The notes: a model not told the origin generated them from the letters alone. DNA of 64,000 bases from Sporosarcina sp. (GCF_029257255.1 NZ_JARICI010000080.1:23093-87092); one strand, 5' to 3'. Counted from the first letter of the stretch, positions 1-8,850 are shown. Numbers and translations are program-made.

Positions 1-967
1 TGCGTAAATACAGCTTTTTCGGCTGGGAGAAATAATTACTTTGCAGGAAATACGTCTGACTCCTTCCGTCCACTTCACCAAATGCAGAAGTGCCGTTTCT
101 GATGGAACTCCACACTTCACCTTTTTCATCTTCCAATCTCATATCTTCAAACCCAAGTATTTTCATTGGGTTGTCGGGATCAAGTACAATTTTCACTCCA
201 ACCCGCAGCGGTGAAATGGTGACTGTTTCCACCGTAAACTTTTGTGAATCAATCTCAACTTGTTGATTCAGTGTATACACATCGCTGGATTTTATTTTCT
301 CCGGCAAGGTAAACGGCACAGAAAACTCTGCCCTCTCTCCACTCAACAGTGTTTCAACTTCCAAGTCGAATGAACGATTCTCCGACGTGTAAAGTTCGGC
401 AAAATGAAAATCTATTCGATCTGTATACTTTCGGATATTTTCACTTTCCTCTTGCGGCGAGCCGTAAGAAACACTTCCTTCCGGCATACCTCCTTCCATC
501 GATAAATTTACAGACTTAATCCTAATACGTTCCAGTGAACTCTCCGAATCAATCGTATAAAACACATTCATTCCCGACTCATCCATAATGACCCCGTCCA
601 CTGTCAGCGTCAGATCTCCAACTGTCTGAGAAGCCCCAATCTCTTGATAATAATCATTCTGAATGGCCGCATCCAGACCCTTATCCATCGCTATGAGCTC
701 AACGAATTTCTCCATTCCAGGAATAGAAGCCACTGCATTTGCAAACGCGGGAGAAACTCGGATCGATGTGACAAAGGTCAGAAGCAGCAATGCAACAACC
801 GCTATACTGCTGAAGACTCGCTTACGTCTTTTACGTACTTGCTGCGTTTCCCGCTTCGCTCTTTCCATTCCCTCACGAATTACCTGATCAGCTTCAGATA
901 ACGGAAGTGGATAACTGTCCAATTGATCTTTCAGCTGATTCAACTTTTCCTCTTCCTCCTCATACAT
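1..967 (-). CDS. DUF4179 domain protein, putative anti-sigma factor (C-terminus cut by window edge)
   Basis: The reading frame is open from an ATG at 967 to the window edge (about 322 codons), so the C-terminus is missing. The N-terminal 45 or so residues are charged and cytoplasmic (MYEEEEEKLNQL...), followed by a basic stretch and one transmembrane helix (VFSSIAVVALLLLTFVTSI), then a large outside domain rich in beta strands. This is the DUF4179 architecture of membrane proteins encoded with ECF sigma factors; acting as an anti-sigma factor is the family expectation, not something the sequence proves. The ATG overlaps the stop of the upstream sigma gene by 8 nt, indicating translational coupling. 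The same arrangement recurs at 33943-35737. Confidence 0.85.
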   Translation of the reverse strand, partial: MYEEEEEKLNQLKDQLDSYPLPLSEADQVIREGMERAKRETQQVRKRRKRVFSSIAVVALLLLTFVTSIRVSPAFANAVASIPGMEKFVELIAMDKGLDAAIQNDYYQEIGASQTVGDLTLTVDGVIMDESGMNVFYTIDSESSLERIRIKSVNLSMEGGMPEGSVSYGSPQEESENIRKYTDRIDFHFAELYTSENRSFDLEVETLLSGERAEFSVPFTLPEKIKSSDVYTLNQQVEIDSQKFTVETVTISPLRVGVKIVLDPDNPMKILGFEDMRLEDEKGEVWSSIRNGTSAFGEVDGRSQTYFLQSNYFSQPKKLYLR

Positions 968-1484
968 GTCCGGTTCCTCCCTTCTCTTCAAAATACGACC
1001 GAAGCGTGCGCAATGTCTTATGCAGCCTCGATTTCACTGTGCCTTCCGGGATATTTTCCAGCCGTGCGATATCTTTGATTTTAACTTCTTGAAAATATTT
1101 CAAATAAATTAATTGCTGTTCTTCATTGGATAACTCGGCCAGTGCTTCGCGCATTTCAAGGCGTGAGACATCTTCTTTTCCTTCTGTCGATATAAAGGTG
1201 TCATCTGACGCAAATCGTTTATTATTTTTTAATTGATCCTGGCAATAGTTCATCATGATGCGGATTAGCCACGTTTTGACAAACGCTGGATTTTTCACTG
1301 TACGAATCTTTTTATAGGCACGATACGTCACTTCCTGCAGCGCTTCCAGAGCGTCGTGCTCATTTCGCAAGAACGCGAGAGCCGTCCTCAGAAGGTCTTC
1401 CTTATAAAGCTGCATCAATGCGAGAAAAGCTTCGTCATCTCCTGCAATCGCTTTTATATGGATCTCTCTGTCTGTCGTTTCCAT
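960..1484 (-). CDS. ECF (sigma-70 family) RNA polymerase sigma factor
   Basis: A 174-aa group IV sigma factor. Region 2 is visible as DLLRTALAFLRNEHDALEAL followed by the KTWLIRIMMNYC helix, and region 4 as LSNEEQQLIYLKYFQEVKI with the helix-turn-helix IPEGTVKSRLHK. An in-frame ATG exists at 1511, but the ATG at 1484 has a strong SD (GGGGGTGG, 7 nt away), and the predicted promoter -10 element lies at 1511-1516, so translation from 1511 is unlikely. It overlaps the downstream DUF4179 gene by 8 nt, forming a sigma/anti-sigma pair. The ECF-like promoter suggests autoregulation. The regulon and inducing signal cannot be read from the sequence. Confidence 0.92.
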   Translation of the reverse strand: METTDREIHIKAIAGDDEAFLALMQLYKEDLLRTALAFLRNEHDALEALQEVTYRAYKKIRTVKNPAFVKTWLIRIMMNYCQDQLKNNKRFASDDTFISTEGKEDVSRLEMREALAELSNEEQQLIYLKYFQEVKIKDIARLENIPEGTVKSRLHKTLRTLRSYFEEKGGTGHV

Positions 1485-1510
1485 TCGGTCCCACCCCCGC
1501 TTCTTATACA

Positions 1511-1538
1511 TTAGACTGCACAGACCCGGAAAAGTTCA
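1511..1538 (-). promoter_or_regulatory. Predicted autoregulatory ECF promoter of the sigma/DUF4179 operon
   Basis: On the minus strand a TGAAC -35 element followed by a T-run (1534-1538), a 17-bp spacer and GTCTAA (1511-1516). This resembles ECF promoters (TGAAAC, 16-17 bp, CGTC) and sits directly upstream of the sigma gene. Confidence 0.55.
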
Positions 1539-1552
1539 TCTCTTGATAAAAT

Positions 1553-1581
1553 AAAAAAACACTGATGATTTCTCACCAGCG
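1553..1581 (-). terminator. Intrinsic terminator after the VWA lipoprotein gene
   Basis: On the minus strand an 8-bp stem (CGCTGGTG with CATCAGTG, two G-U pairs) with a 6-nt loop is followed by seven Ts. It separates the VWA gene from the sigma operon, so the two are independent transcripts. Confidence 0.8.
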
Positions 1582-1594
1582 TCTCTCACTCGTT

Positions 1595-2998
1595 TCACTC
1601 CAAAACTTCAGACCACTCTTCTTTCCACTCATTCACAGCAGCATCAATTTCTTCTTTTGCCCCATCGGCTTCTTCAACCTTTTGGTTTTTCAGTTCTTCA
1701 AAATGCGTATTTCGCATCTCTTGCTGTTGCTTTGCCATTTCAATTACTTCATCCGCCACTTCTGCACTTATGTACCCCTCATTGCGCAAGAAAGATGCGG
1801 CATCCGTTATTCGTTGGCTTTCACGTGTCGCAAGATTGGTCAGCCGACCGTATAATTCGATCAGCTCATCCATTTTCCAGACAGAGTCCTGCAGTTTCAC
1901 ACCTTGTTGTGTGAAAACTTGCATTCGGCTAGGCTGCCATTTGCGGATTAGTACCTCTTCAAATTCCGATTGGTTCCGAACCGTTGCATATTGACCGCCC
2001 CCTGCCTCCGCCACTTGCTTCAGCTGATTTTGGCCTTCATCATCGACGTCAAATCCGATAATATTGACCTTTGCTTCAATTTCGCTGTCATGCAGTTGCT
2101 TCGCTTCTTCCATGGGATCGCCATCGCAAGTTTCCACACCGTCGCTGACGATGTAGATGATATTGCGGTACTTTTCGCGATCATAATCAGACAGGTACTC
2201 ACGTGCTTTCGCCATAGCGCCTGCTAAAGGCGTCCAGCCGCTAGCCTGAAATGAATTCAATGCTTCATGAAATGAATTTTCATCATAACTGCTTAACGGA
2301 TACAAATTATCAATAGATGAACAAGATAACTGACGGTCTGCCTCTGTACCTTTCCCCTTATGTCCATAAGCGAATAATGCAATATTCACCGATTCATCCA
2401 ATCCGCTTGTGAATTGATCTATCGCATCTTTTGCCAAGTCCATCATCGTTTCACCTTGGATTTCGGCTTTCATACTGCCGCTCGCATCCATTAAGACGAC
2501 AATATTTGTCTCCTGAGCTTTCACGCGTTCAATTTCATCCTCGCCGTCCGGCAGTTCAGGCATGACATAGCCATGATCAAAATCTTTTAGCTGATCATAG
2601 TACGGCTTGTACTGGCCTGAACCTAACGTATACACCAGATAGTCATAAACAAGAGCGGCATCTGCTTTGGGATTTTTCTTGAAATAGCCCGGCAGATCAT
2701 TCTCCACTACACCTTTAAACGTATCTTCATAAAATCGAAGGTAATGAACGAAGTTGACCGTCCGTGCCGCTTCAATATCGGGATCCATGAACTCTTCCAC
2801 CAATGTACCTGGAGGCTGACCCATTAACTCTTCCAGCGTTTTTGCCGCAGGGGAAATATCACCGCCATCCTTTTTCTCGGTCACTTGTTCATCTTCAGCA
2901 TTTGCAGCAGCAGAATCCTTCGCTGGTTGATTGGAACAGGCTGCTATCAATAAAAGACTACTTGCAATAAATAGGAACATGATCTTTCTTAGCGTCAT
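1595..2998 (-). CDS. VWA domain-containing lipoprotein
   Basis: A 467-aa exported lipoprotein. The signal peptide ends in the lipobox LIAAC (Cys21 would be lipidated). After an acidic linker and a helical segment, a von Willebrand factor A domain spans about residues 163-350, with an intact MIDAS motif: DASGS, the Thr in GWTPLAGAM, and the later Asp in IVSDGVETC. The C-terminal 100 residues are charged and helical. The start has the SD GGGGAGAGG. Such proteins bind metal and a protein partner at the outer membrane face; the partner is unknown. It is monocistronic, ending at a terminator before the sigma/DUF4179 operon. Confidence 0.88.
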   Translation of the reverse strand: MTLRKIMFLFIASSLLLIAACSNQPAKDSAAANAEDEQVTEKKDGGDISPAAKTLEELMGQPPGTLVEEFMDPDIEAARTVNFVHYLRFYEDTFKGVVENDLPGYFKKNPKADAALVYDYLVYTLGSGQYKPYYDQLKDFDHGYVMPELPDGEDEIERVKAQETNIVVLMDASGSMKAEIQGETMMDLAKDAIDQFTSGLDESVNIALFAYGHKGKGTEADRQLSCSSIDNLYPLSSYDENSFHEALNSFQASGWTPLAGAMAKAREYLSDYDREKYRNIIYIVSDGVETCDGDPMEEAKQLHDSEIEAKVNIIGFDVDDEGQNQLKQVAEAGGGQYATVRNQSEFEEVLIRKWQPSRMQVFTQQGVKLQDSVWKMDELIELYGRLTNLATRESQRITDAASFLRNEGYISAEVADEVIEMAKQQQEMRNTHFEELKNQKVEEADGAKEEIDAAVNEWKEEWSEVLE

Positions 2999-3233
2999 AC
3001 CAACCTCTCCCCTTCATAAATATCCTATCTCTATTTACGTTTTAGCAGACGAAGAAGTTTCTATGTAAAAATTCCTAACTTTTCCACAATACCCTTAATT
3101 ATTTAGTAGAAAGGAACTTGTCCGAGCAACAGCATACAGTAATTCTGCTGATCACAATCCACCGAAGGCTTTATTTTAGTGAGTTTTTCACGTTATGTTC
3201 TCCCTGCTCATTTATATTGTTTCACAAGTAAGT

Positions 3234-3262
3234 AAAAAACCCCTCTACATAAAGTAAAGGGG
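3234..3262 (-). terminator. Intrinsic terminator of the DUF378 gene
   Basis: On the minus strand a 9-bp stem (CCCCTTTAC with GTAGAGGGG) and a TTTAT loop are followed by TTTTTT, just after the DUF378 stop codon. Confidence 0.85.
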
Positions 3263-3285
3263 CATGCTGTCACGCCATACGACTT

Positions 3286-3615
3286 TTAGTAATCCTTCTT
3301 TATTTCTTTTTTCTCGGCATCTTTACGTACTTCGGTAAAATCCGGTTCGTCTCCGAATTCCGTGCTGTAGTCCATCTTTGTTGATAGATCACGCTCTGCT
3401 CTAATTGCTTCTTCCGCCTCTTCATCCGGACGGAACAGCAGTGCAATCGTGGCTAATCCGCTAAGCCCTACTATCGCATAAATGATCTTTGCCAATAGAG
3501 TGTTTTGTCCACCGAAAATAGTGGCTACCAAGTCAAAGCTGAAAAATCCGATCAGTCCCCAGTTAAGAGCGCCTATAATGACCAAAGCCAATGCAACCCG
3601 CATAAACATACTCAT
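3286..3615 (-). CDS. DUF378 small membrane protein
   Basis: A 109-aa protein with two hydrophobic helices: the first is RVALALVIIGALNWGLIGFF, which carries the DUF378 signature GALNWGL, and the second is ALIIYAIVGLSG-like (LLAKIIYAIVGLSGLATIALLF). A highly charged cytoplasmic tail follows, which many family members lack. The ATG at 3615 is preferred because the SD GGAGG lies 8 nt upstream; a GTG at 3624 would overlap that SD. The function of DUF378 is unknown. It stands alone, with its own terminator. Confidence 0.85.
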   Translation of the reverse strand: MSMFMRVALALVIIGALNWGLIGFFSFDLVATIFGGQNTLLAKIIYAIVGLSGLATIALLFRPDEEAEEAIRAERDLSTKMDYSTEFGDEPDFTEVRKDAEKKEIKKDY

Positions 3616-3779
3616 TCCATACACCTCCTCAGCTTCACATAATCGAATCCATTGATTGAAGATTCTTTCCTATGATTCGCTAATCGAGCATTTTCATGCA
3701 TGTTTCATGAGGATTCAGTTCTATTTGAGTGCTTGGGGCTCTACAGTATAAGAAGACTATAAATGAAAGCAGGGATGAT

Positions 3780-4694
3780 GTGCGGATTGATGGCGTATTT
3801 TCAGGAGGCGGATTGAAAGGATTTGCATTAGTCGGTGCTGTTCAGGAACTCGAAAGTCAGGGTTATCAGTTTGAGCAGGTTGCAGGAACGAGTGCAGGCG
3901 CCATTGTGGCAAGTTTTTTGGCGGCAGGTTATACAGCCGATGAAATTGGGGAACTCTTAGCGGAAGAGGATTTCCAGGCGCTTCTGGACCCAAGAAAAAC
4001 GTTACTTCCATTTCCTTTTATGAAATGGGTTTCACTTTATTGGCGCATGGGATTGTATCAGGGCAAAGCGCTGGAAGACTGGTTTTTCGATAAGCTGGCT
4101 CGCAAAGGCTGCTATGCATTTGGTGATTTGCCAAGCGGGTCGTTAAAGTTAGTAGCTTCCGATCTGACCAACGGGAAAATGATGGTGCTGCCCGACGATT
4201 TAGATCAGTACGGCTACGATCCCGATAAGTTTTCCATCGCGAAAGCACTTCGAATGAGCTGCGGCATCCCTTACTTTTTCGAACCAGTTCGTCTGGATGC
4301 TCCAAAGGGAACGATTGTCGTGGACGGCGGCGTGTTAAGCAACTTTCCCATGTGGCTATTCGACGACAATAAGTCAAAAAAGCGTCCGGTAATTGGATTA
4401 AAATTAAGTCGGCGCCAAGAGGATATGCCGGGACGCACCATTCATAACGCTCTTCAGTTATTTGAAGCGCTGTTCTCCACCATGAAAAATGCGCATGACG
4501 AAAAATACATTTCACGGGAACATGAACAAAATATCGTTTTCATTCCAGTCGATGATTACAGTGCCACACAATTTGACATGACCGAGGAACAAATGGAGGA
4601 ACTACTCACTATCGGTCGAAACCGTACAAAACAATTTTTAAGAACCTGGTCCCCCAATCGTTTGCATTTAGTCAGTCATCGAAATGTCATCTAA
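3780..4694 (+). CDS. Patatin-like phospholipase family protein
   Basis: About 304 aa with the full patatin catalytic set: the oxyanion motif SGGGLKG, the nucleophile elbow GTSAGA (Gly-x-Ser-x-Gly) and the Asp of the dyad in VVDGGVLSNFP. These Ser/Asp enzymes hydrolyse acyl ester bonds of lipids. No signal peptide is seen, so it is probably cytoplasmic or membrane-associated. The longest ORF opens with a GTG at 3729 without a convincing SD; the GTG at 3780 has AGCAGGG five bases upstream and begins just before the conserved IDGVFSGGG, as in Bacillus homologues. The start remains uncertain. No operon partner is evident. Confidence 0.9.
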   Translation: MRIDGVFSGGGLKGFALVGAVQELESQGYQFEQVAGTSAGAIVASFLAAGYTADEIGELLAEEDFQALLDPRKTLLPFPFMKWVSLYWRMGLYQGKALEDWFFDKLARKGCYAFGDLPSGSLKLVASDLTNGKMMVLPDDLDQYGYDPDKFSIAKALRMSCGIPYFFEPVRLDAPKGTIVVDGGVLSNFPMWLFDDNKSKKRPVIGLKLSRRQEDMPGRTIHNALQLFEALFSTMKNAHDEKYISREHEQNIVFIPVDDYSATQFDMTEEQMEELLTIGRNRTKQFLRTWSPNRLHLVSHRNVI

Positions 4695-4769
4695 ATGAAA
4701 TATTTTGACTGGGATTCAGTTTATAACGCTGTACACCGGGTAAAATGAGTAATAAGGAGGGTCGCGATT

Positions 4770-4922
4770 ATGGAGAATCTACACGATAGTTTTATCCTCA
4801 GCCGAGAACTTCACCTACTGACAAACGAATACAATACTGCACCCGCCGATATCAAAAACTTCATCATGGAAGATATCAAACTGCTCAAAACAGCTATCTC
4901 CCTATTGCTGGGTGAGTTGTGA
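4770..4922 (+). CDS. Small hypothetical protein (50 aa)
   Basis: A short ORF beginning MENLHDSFILSRELHLLT and ending ISLLLGEL. It has a perfect AAGGAGG nine bases upstream of the ATG, better than many real genes here, and predicted helical content throughout. No family is recognised. The phrase SRELHLLTNEY vaguely recalls the SQELDxLIxxY helix of Spo0E-like phosphatases, but the helix order does not match, so that is not claimed. It converges on the 76-aa gene at 4934-5164. Confidence 0.6.
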   Translation: MENLHDSFILSRELHLLTNEYNTAPADIKNFIMEDIKLLKTAISLLLGEL

Positions 4923-4933
4923 TAAAACTAATT

Positions 4934-5164
4934 TCACTCATTCAACAGCTTTTCAAGTTGTCGATTCCGTTCTAGTCTTTCAATTTCCTCTGCCAAATCG
5001 TATTTTTTTAATAAATGAAACACCTCATTTAATGTCTCCTGACCCAATGGCTTACGTAAAAACATCCCACATCTTTCAACAAGATTATCCGGTAAATATT
5101 CCTGCTGTTCCTGCAGCTTTTTCAACGTGTCTTCATGCGAATGATCAATTGTACATCTGCTCAT
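4934..5164 (-). CDS. Conserved small hypothetical protein (76 aa)
   Basis: A soluble, charged, largely helical 76-aa protein (MSRCTIDHSHEDTLKKLQEQ...). An AAGGGGG SD lies upstream of the ATG. I recall similar short group-specific proteins in other Bacillaceae but know no function. It is downstream of splB on the same strand with a gap of about 110 bp. Confidence 0.65.
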   Translation of the reverse strand: MSRCTIDHSHEDTLKKLQEQQEYLPDNLVERCGMFLRKPLGQETLNEVFHLLKKYDLAEEIERLERNRQLEKLLNE

Positions 5165-5274
5165 GTAACTTTCCCCCTTTTGCCAAACAGTCTATCACAT
5201 TTTTCAATTATATGGAATTAGGGGCTTGCTGCTTGGTTTTCCAGAGCCGCGAGCCTGTTTTTGTGTTGAGGCTC

Positions 5275-6303
5275 TTAAGTAAAATACTCAAGCTTTGCAT
5301 TCGGAAAGAATTCTTCAATATAGTGGTACAGCCTATCCTTAATCTGATCTTCTTCATCTTTCGGATAGATATATTTGCCGATTCCATACTTGCCCCACTT
5401 ATATCGGCGCTTTTCTTCATCCAGTTCCAGTTTCGTCTTGGGATAATTTTTTTCAATGACTTTCTTAGCGGGCTTCGTAAAACGATGCTGAATTAATTCG
5501 AAGGTAATGTCGTCACGAGCGTCTTGCGGCAGTTCTGCATCCAGACGTTCGAATAAATGGCGGTAACCCTCTTCCCACCCATCATGCAAGTAAATAGGCG
5601 CTACGATAAAGCCGAGCGGATAGCCAGCCCGTGCCACTTTTCCTGCTGCTTCTATCCGTTTATCCAGCGGAGAGGTGCCGGGTTCAAAGTTCTTGATTAC
5701 GTAATCGGCATTGACGCTGAACCGGAATCGGGTGTTGCCGTTATGCTTGGCATCCAGCAGATGATCGACAAAATGAAATTTCGTCACGAAGCGCAGACGT
5801 CCGAGTTCAGTCTGACCGATGTGCTCAATCGCTCGTTTCAATGAATGAGTCAGGTGATCAATGCCCACAATATCTGATGTACACGCTGCTTCAAAACGAG
5901 TGATTTCCGGTGCACGTTCTTCTATATACTTGTCGGCAGCTTCTAAAATTTCTTCCACATTCACATACGTCCGAATATACGGCTTGGACCCCATTGTCGT
6001 CTGCAAATAGCAGTAATGGCAATGACCCATACATCCGGTCGCAAGTGGAATGGCATATTCAGCGGACGGTTTTGACGTATCGAATTTCAATGTTTTTCGG
6101 ATACCTACAACCAATGTGGACTTCGCAATGCGATATTTTTGGGCATCTGTCTCACCCGGCAAATTACGCACTTGATTATGTGAAGTTGTATAGCGAATTT
6201 CAATGTCCATGGCTTCAAATTTACGTTTTAGTTCTTGTCCAAGCGGATATTCCAATGCATTCGGTTCAAAGTAGACTAACTGTGGAACGAAAGGTTTGTT
6301 CAT
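5275..6303 (-). CDS. splB: Spore photoproduct lyase
   Basis: A 342-aa radical-SAM enzyme that reverses the thymine dimer spore photoproduct (5-thyminyl-5,6-dihydrothymine) in germinating spores. The [4Fe-4S]/SAM motif CMGHCHYC gives Cys91, Cys95 and Cys98, and the hydrogen-donor cysteine sits at Cys141 (AACTSD); both match the positions known in Bacillus subtilis SplB. Length matches the family. The ATG has an AGGGGAG SD. No splA-like gene precedes it, unlike in B. subtilis. A TCATAA / CACACTA pair upstream is compatible with a sigma-G promoter but weak. It is strong evidence that the organism sporulates. Confidence 0.97.
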   Translation of the reverse strand: MNKPFVPQLVYFEPNALEYPLGQELKRKFEAMDIEIRYTTSHNQVRNLPGETDAQKYRIAKSTLVVGIRKTLKFDTSKPSAEYAIPLATGCMGHCHYCYLQTTMGSKPYIRTYVNVEEILEAADKYIEERAPEITRFEAACTSDIVGIDHLTHSLKRAIEHIGQTELGRLRFVTKFHFVDHLLDAKHNGNTRFRFSVNADYVIKNFEPGTSPLDKRIEAAGKVARAGYPLGFIVAPIYLHDGWEEGYRHLFERLDAELPQDARDDITFELIQHRFTKPAKKVIEKNYPKTKLELDEEKRRYKWGKYGIGKYIYPKDEEDQIKDRLYHYIEEFFPNAKLEYFT

Positions 6304-6417
6304 CTCGAATAACTCCCCTGCATGATTTGGATTTTAGATAGTGTGGATCATTGCAGCTTAATTATGAGAAGTCAGATTCTGCTTTGTAAAAAAATGGACA
6401 ATACTCCTATTGATTTA

Positions 6418-6446
6418 TTGAAATTTTGATCAATAATCAATACATA
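6418..6446 (+). promoter_or_regulatory. Possible sigma-A promoter of ktrB
   Basis: TTGAAA (6418-6423), a 17-bp spacer and TACATA (6441-6446), about 45 bp before the start codon. The -10 element is imperfect. No ydaO/c-di-AMP riboswitch, sometimes found before ktr genes, fits in this short leader. Confidence 0.4.
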
Positions 6447-6490
6447 CTGCAGTTTGTTTTTCATTCAGAAAAGTAGGAGTTGAACAGACG

Positions 6491-7819
6491 ATGAAAACTG
6501 TTCGGAAACGACGTAAAACTATTTCTCCGCCTGCTTTAATTGCTGTATCGTTTGTATTGACCATTTTAACCGGTACATTGCTTCTGAAACTGCCAATGGC
6601 AACCTACACACCAATTAGCTGGGTAGATGCATTTTTTACCGCCACTTCGGCCACAACCGTTACGGGCCTGGGTGTATTTGATATCCATACCACACTGACG
6701 TTATTCGGTGAAATCGTTTTGCTGCTGATGATTCAAATCGGGGGCGTTGGTTTAATGGCGTTCGCTGTCGCCACACTAATGATTCTCGGCAGAAAAGTCG
6801 GCATGAAAAACCGGATATTCATACAGGAAACATTTAGCTATCAATCCATTGGAGGCACACTCAAATTCCTGCGTGAAATTTTATTGTTCGTTTTCATCAC
6901 GGAAGGTATTGCGTTTATTGCGCTGTCATTCTTCTGGGTTCCTGAATTCGGATGGAAGCACGGCCTGTATTACAGTGTATTCCATGTCGTGTCTGCATTT
7001 AATAATGCCGGTTTTTCAATATTTCCTGATAACTTGGCGTCTTTCGCAGGAAATCCCGCTGTGACCATCATCTTATCGGGCTTATTTATTATTGGCGGCA
7101 TCGGTTTTGTAGTCGTCATGGATGTGCTGCATAAACGCTCCATACGCCAATGGGCACTGCACACAAAAATGATGATTTACGGTACATTAATCGTCAATGC
7201 CATCGCTGCCCTGTTTCTGCTCATACTTGAATTTCACAATGAAAAAACGATTGCCGACATGAGTTTTTTGGGTAAAGTAGGGACTTCCTATTTTCAGGCT
7301 GTCACACCAAGAACCGCTGGATTCAATATGGTGGCTGTCGGTGATATGGAAGAGTCCTCGCTCTTACTCACTCTTGTCCTTATGTTTATTGGAGGAGGAA
7401 GTGCTTCCACAGCATCCGGAATTAAACTGACGACATTTATCGTTATTGTTTTGGCGACGCTGACGTATTTCAGAGGGATCAAAGAGCCGCATATTTTTAA
7501 GCGCACCATTAAAGCAGAGATTATCGTGCGTTCCATGGCAATTGCCGCAGTCAGTTCTGGCGTGATTTTCACTGCCTTATTTTTATTGACCATCACAGAA
7601 AAAATGCCGTTCCTGGCTCTTCTTTTTGAAACGGTTTCCGCATTTGGCACTGTCGGATTATCGGTCGGCATTACAGGCGATTTAAGTTCTGCAGGAAAAG
7701 TCATTATTTGCATCGTCATGTTTTTGGGACGCATCGGCCCGTTGACACTGTTTTTCCTACTGATTAGAACAAAAAAAGAATCGTATCATTATTCATACGA
7801 TCAAGTACAAACAGGTTGA
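6491..7819 (+). CDS. ktrB: TrkH family potassium uptake protein, KtrB/KtrD type
   Basis: A 442-aa integral membrane protein with four M1-P-M2 repeats. The four pore loops with selectivity-filter glycines are visible as TSATTVTGLG, SAFNNAGFS, TPRTAGFN and SAFGTVGLS. A short N-terminus and lack of extra helices match the Ktr rather than the Trk branch. It would form the Na+-dependent K+ channel subunit; the cytoplasmic RCK partner (KtrA/KtrC) is not in the window. SD TAGGAG precedes the ATG. A strong terminator follows. Confidence 0.93.
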   Translation: MKTVRKRRKTISPPALIAVSFVLTILTGTLLLKLPMATYTPISWVDAFFTATSATTVTGLGVFDIHTTLTLFGEIVLLLMIQIGGVGLMAFAVATLMILGRKVGMKNRIFIQETFSYQSIGGTLKFLREILLFVFITEGIAFIALSFFWVPEFGWKHGLYYSVFHVVSAFNNAGFSIFPDNLASFAGNPAVTIILSGLFIIGGIGFVVVMDVLHKRSIRQWALHTKMMIYGTLIVNAIAALFLLILEFHNEKTIADMSFLGKVGTSYFQAVTPRTAGFNMVAVGDMEESSLLLTLVLMFIGGGSASTASGIKLTTFIVIVLATLTYFRGIKEPHIFKRTIKAEIIVRSMAIAAVSSGVIFTALFLLTITEKMPFLALLFETVSAFGTVGLSVGITGDLSSAGKVIICIVMFLGRIGPLTLFFLLIRTKKESYHYSYDQVQTG

Positions 7820-7828
7820 TGGATACAC

Positions 7829-7861
7829 GGACTGCATATATCATCTATGCAGTCCTTTTTC
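7829..7861 (+). terminator. Intrinsic terminator of ktrB
   Basis: A perfect 10-bp stem (GGACTGCATA with TATGCAGTCC), a 7-nt loop and a run of Ts. Confidence 0.9.
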
Positions 7862-7874
7862 TGTATGACTATAG

Positions 7875-8801
7875 CTAGGCAATCGTATGGAAAGTAATCG
7901 TAATATCTACCGGACAGCCGCAAATCGTTTCCAAGCAGTCTAAACTCGAAACCGTGATGGAACGTGCATTATTCGACGGAATGAAGAAGGACTCCCCATC
8001 CATTTTAACCACTGCTTTTATGTCGTTTTTATTCGTAATAGTGACCGTCGCATAGAGCAACTGGTCTGTGAAATTATGAAATACTTTTCCCGAAGCATTA
8101 CATAGATGAACCGTTTCCGTGATCAGCACCATTTCTCTGAAGTATTTTGGCCTCTTAGGAAAGCAGTCCTGTATTCGATTTGTATATAGTTGATGAAGAG
8201 AGATTGTATAACGTCCGGTCACACGGGCTGACGGTGTAGTGATCTCCACCAGTACTATATCTTTTATTGCTATACTGACGGTTTCGCCCCTGGCTACTGT
8301 CAGAAATACATCTTCTTGCGACCGGCTCGAAATCCGGAGCTGTATCTTTTCCTTCGTTCCCTTCCAATAGGAGAAAACAAAAAATGCTATGGATGATGTA
8401 CATGAATAATTCCTATAAATAACAGGCTGCTCAGAAGACCATTCCCTACATATATTCCCGCAGGCAGCGTTTCTTACTGTGTCCTTCAATTCCACCCAGT
8501 CCAGCACGGGACGGGCCAATTTCTGCACTGCACATACACAATCGAGTGTAATCATCAGTGTTTTATTCGTACGAATCAATAACAGACGTTTTCGAAAGAT
8601 AGGACGGATTAATTGCAGGACTACACAGCCTGTTTCGTAATTAATATGTTGAACTGAAAAATAACACGTCGTAAAACAATTGCCATTCGACATTTTACCC
8701 GCGGCACGCAGCACTCCGTTCTGCATCGTCACATGGACCAGCGTATTTTTGGAGAACAATTCTCCGCACTTGCCCTGATGCCCCCTTCTGCTCTGTATCA
8801 T
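7875..8801 (-). CDS. Putative spore surface protein: CotY/CotZ-like domain fused to two endospore-appendage (DUF3992/S-Ena-like) domains
   Basis: A 308-aa Cys-rich protein (14 Cys). Residues 16-98 resemble the C-terminal half of the CotY/CotZ/ExsY coat proteins: NCFTTCYFSV, a GCVVLQLI strand, then ITLDCVCAVQKL, matching the family pattern TVDLSCFCAIQCL. Residues of about 110-208 and 225-308 each end in the pattern seen at the C-terminus of Ena subunits: GETVSIAIKDIVLVEI...GRYTISLHQL and NARSITVSSLDCLETI...VDITITF. SD AAAGGATGA precedes the ATG. A -10-like CATACAATA (sigma-E/sigma-K type) lies 30 bp upstream. I infer an anchor joining the coat or exosporium lattice to appendage-type subunits. 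Domain calls are by eye and need profile searches. Confidence 0.65.
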   Translation of the reverse strand: MIQSRRGHQGKCGELFSKNTLVHVTMQNGVLRAAGKMSNGNCFTTCYFSVQHINYETGCVVLQLIRPIFRKRLLLIRTNKTLMITLDCVCAVQKLARPVLDWVELKDTVRNAACGNICREWSSEQPVIYRNYSCTSSIAFFVFSYWKGTKEKIQLRISSRSQEDVFLTVARGETVSIAIKDIVLVEITTPSARVTGRYTISLHQLYTNRIQDCFPKRPKYFREMVLITETVHLCNASGKVFHNFTDQLLYATVTITNKNDIKAVVKMDGESFFIPSNNARSITVSSLDCLETICGCPVDITITFHTIA

Positions 8802-8821
8802 CTGATCATCCTTTAAATAGA

Positions 8822-8850
8822 CTTAGTACTTTATTGTATGAAACAAAACC
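8822..8850 (-). promoter_or_regulatory. Possible mother-cell sporulation promoter (-10 CATACAATA)
   Basis: Reading leftwards, CATACAATA fits both the sigma-K -10 consensus (CATANNNTA) and the sigma-E one (CATACANT). No convincing -35 sits at the expected spacing. It would serve the CotY/Z-Ena-like fusion gene, and late sporulation timing agrees with that assignment. Confidence 0.35.

Noticed and set aside
4018..4515. 165-codon minus-strand ORF inside the patatin gene
   Set aside because: Antisense shadow of a clearly conserved protein; no SD or domain.
4770..4922. Spo0E-like phosphatase assignment for the 50-aa ORF
   Set aside because: One helix resembles SQELDxLIxxY, but the order of helices is wrong and the rest does not match.
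7294..7734. 146-codon minus-strand ORF inside ktrB
   Set aside because: Antisense shadow of the membrane-protein gene.
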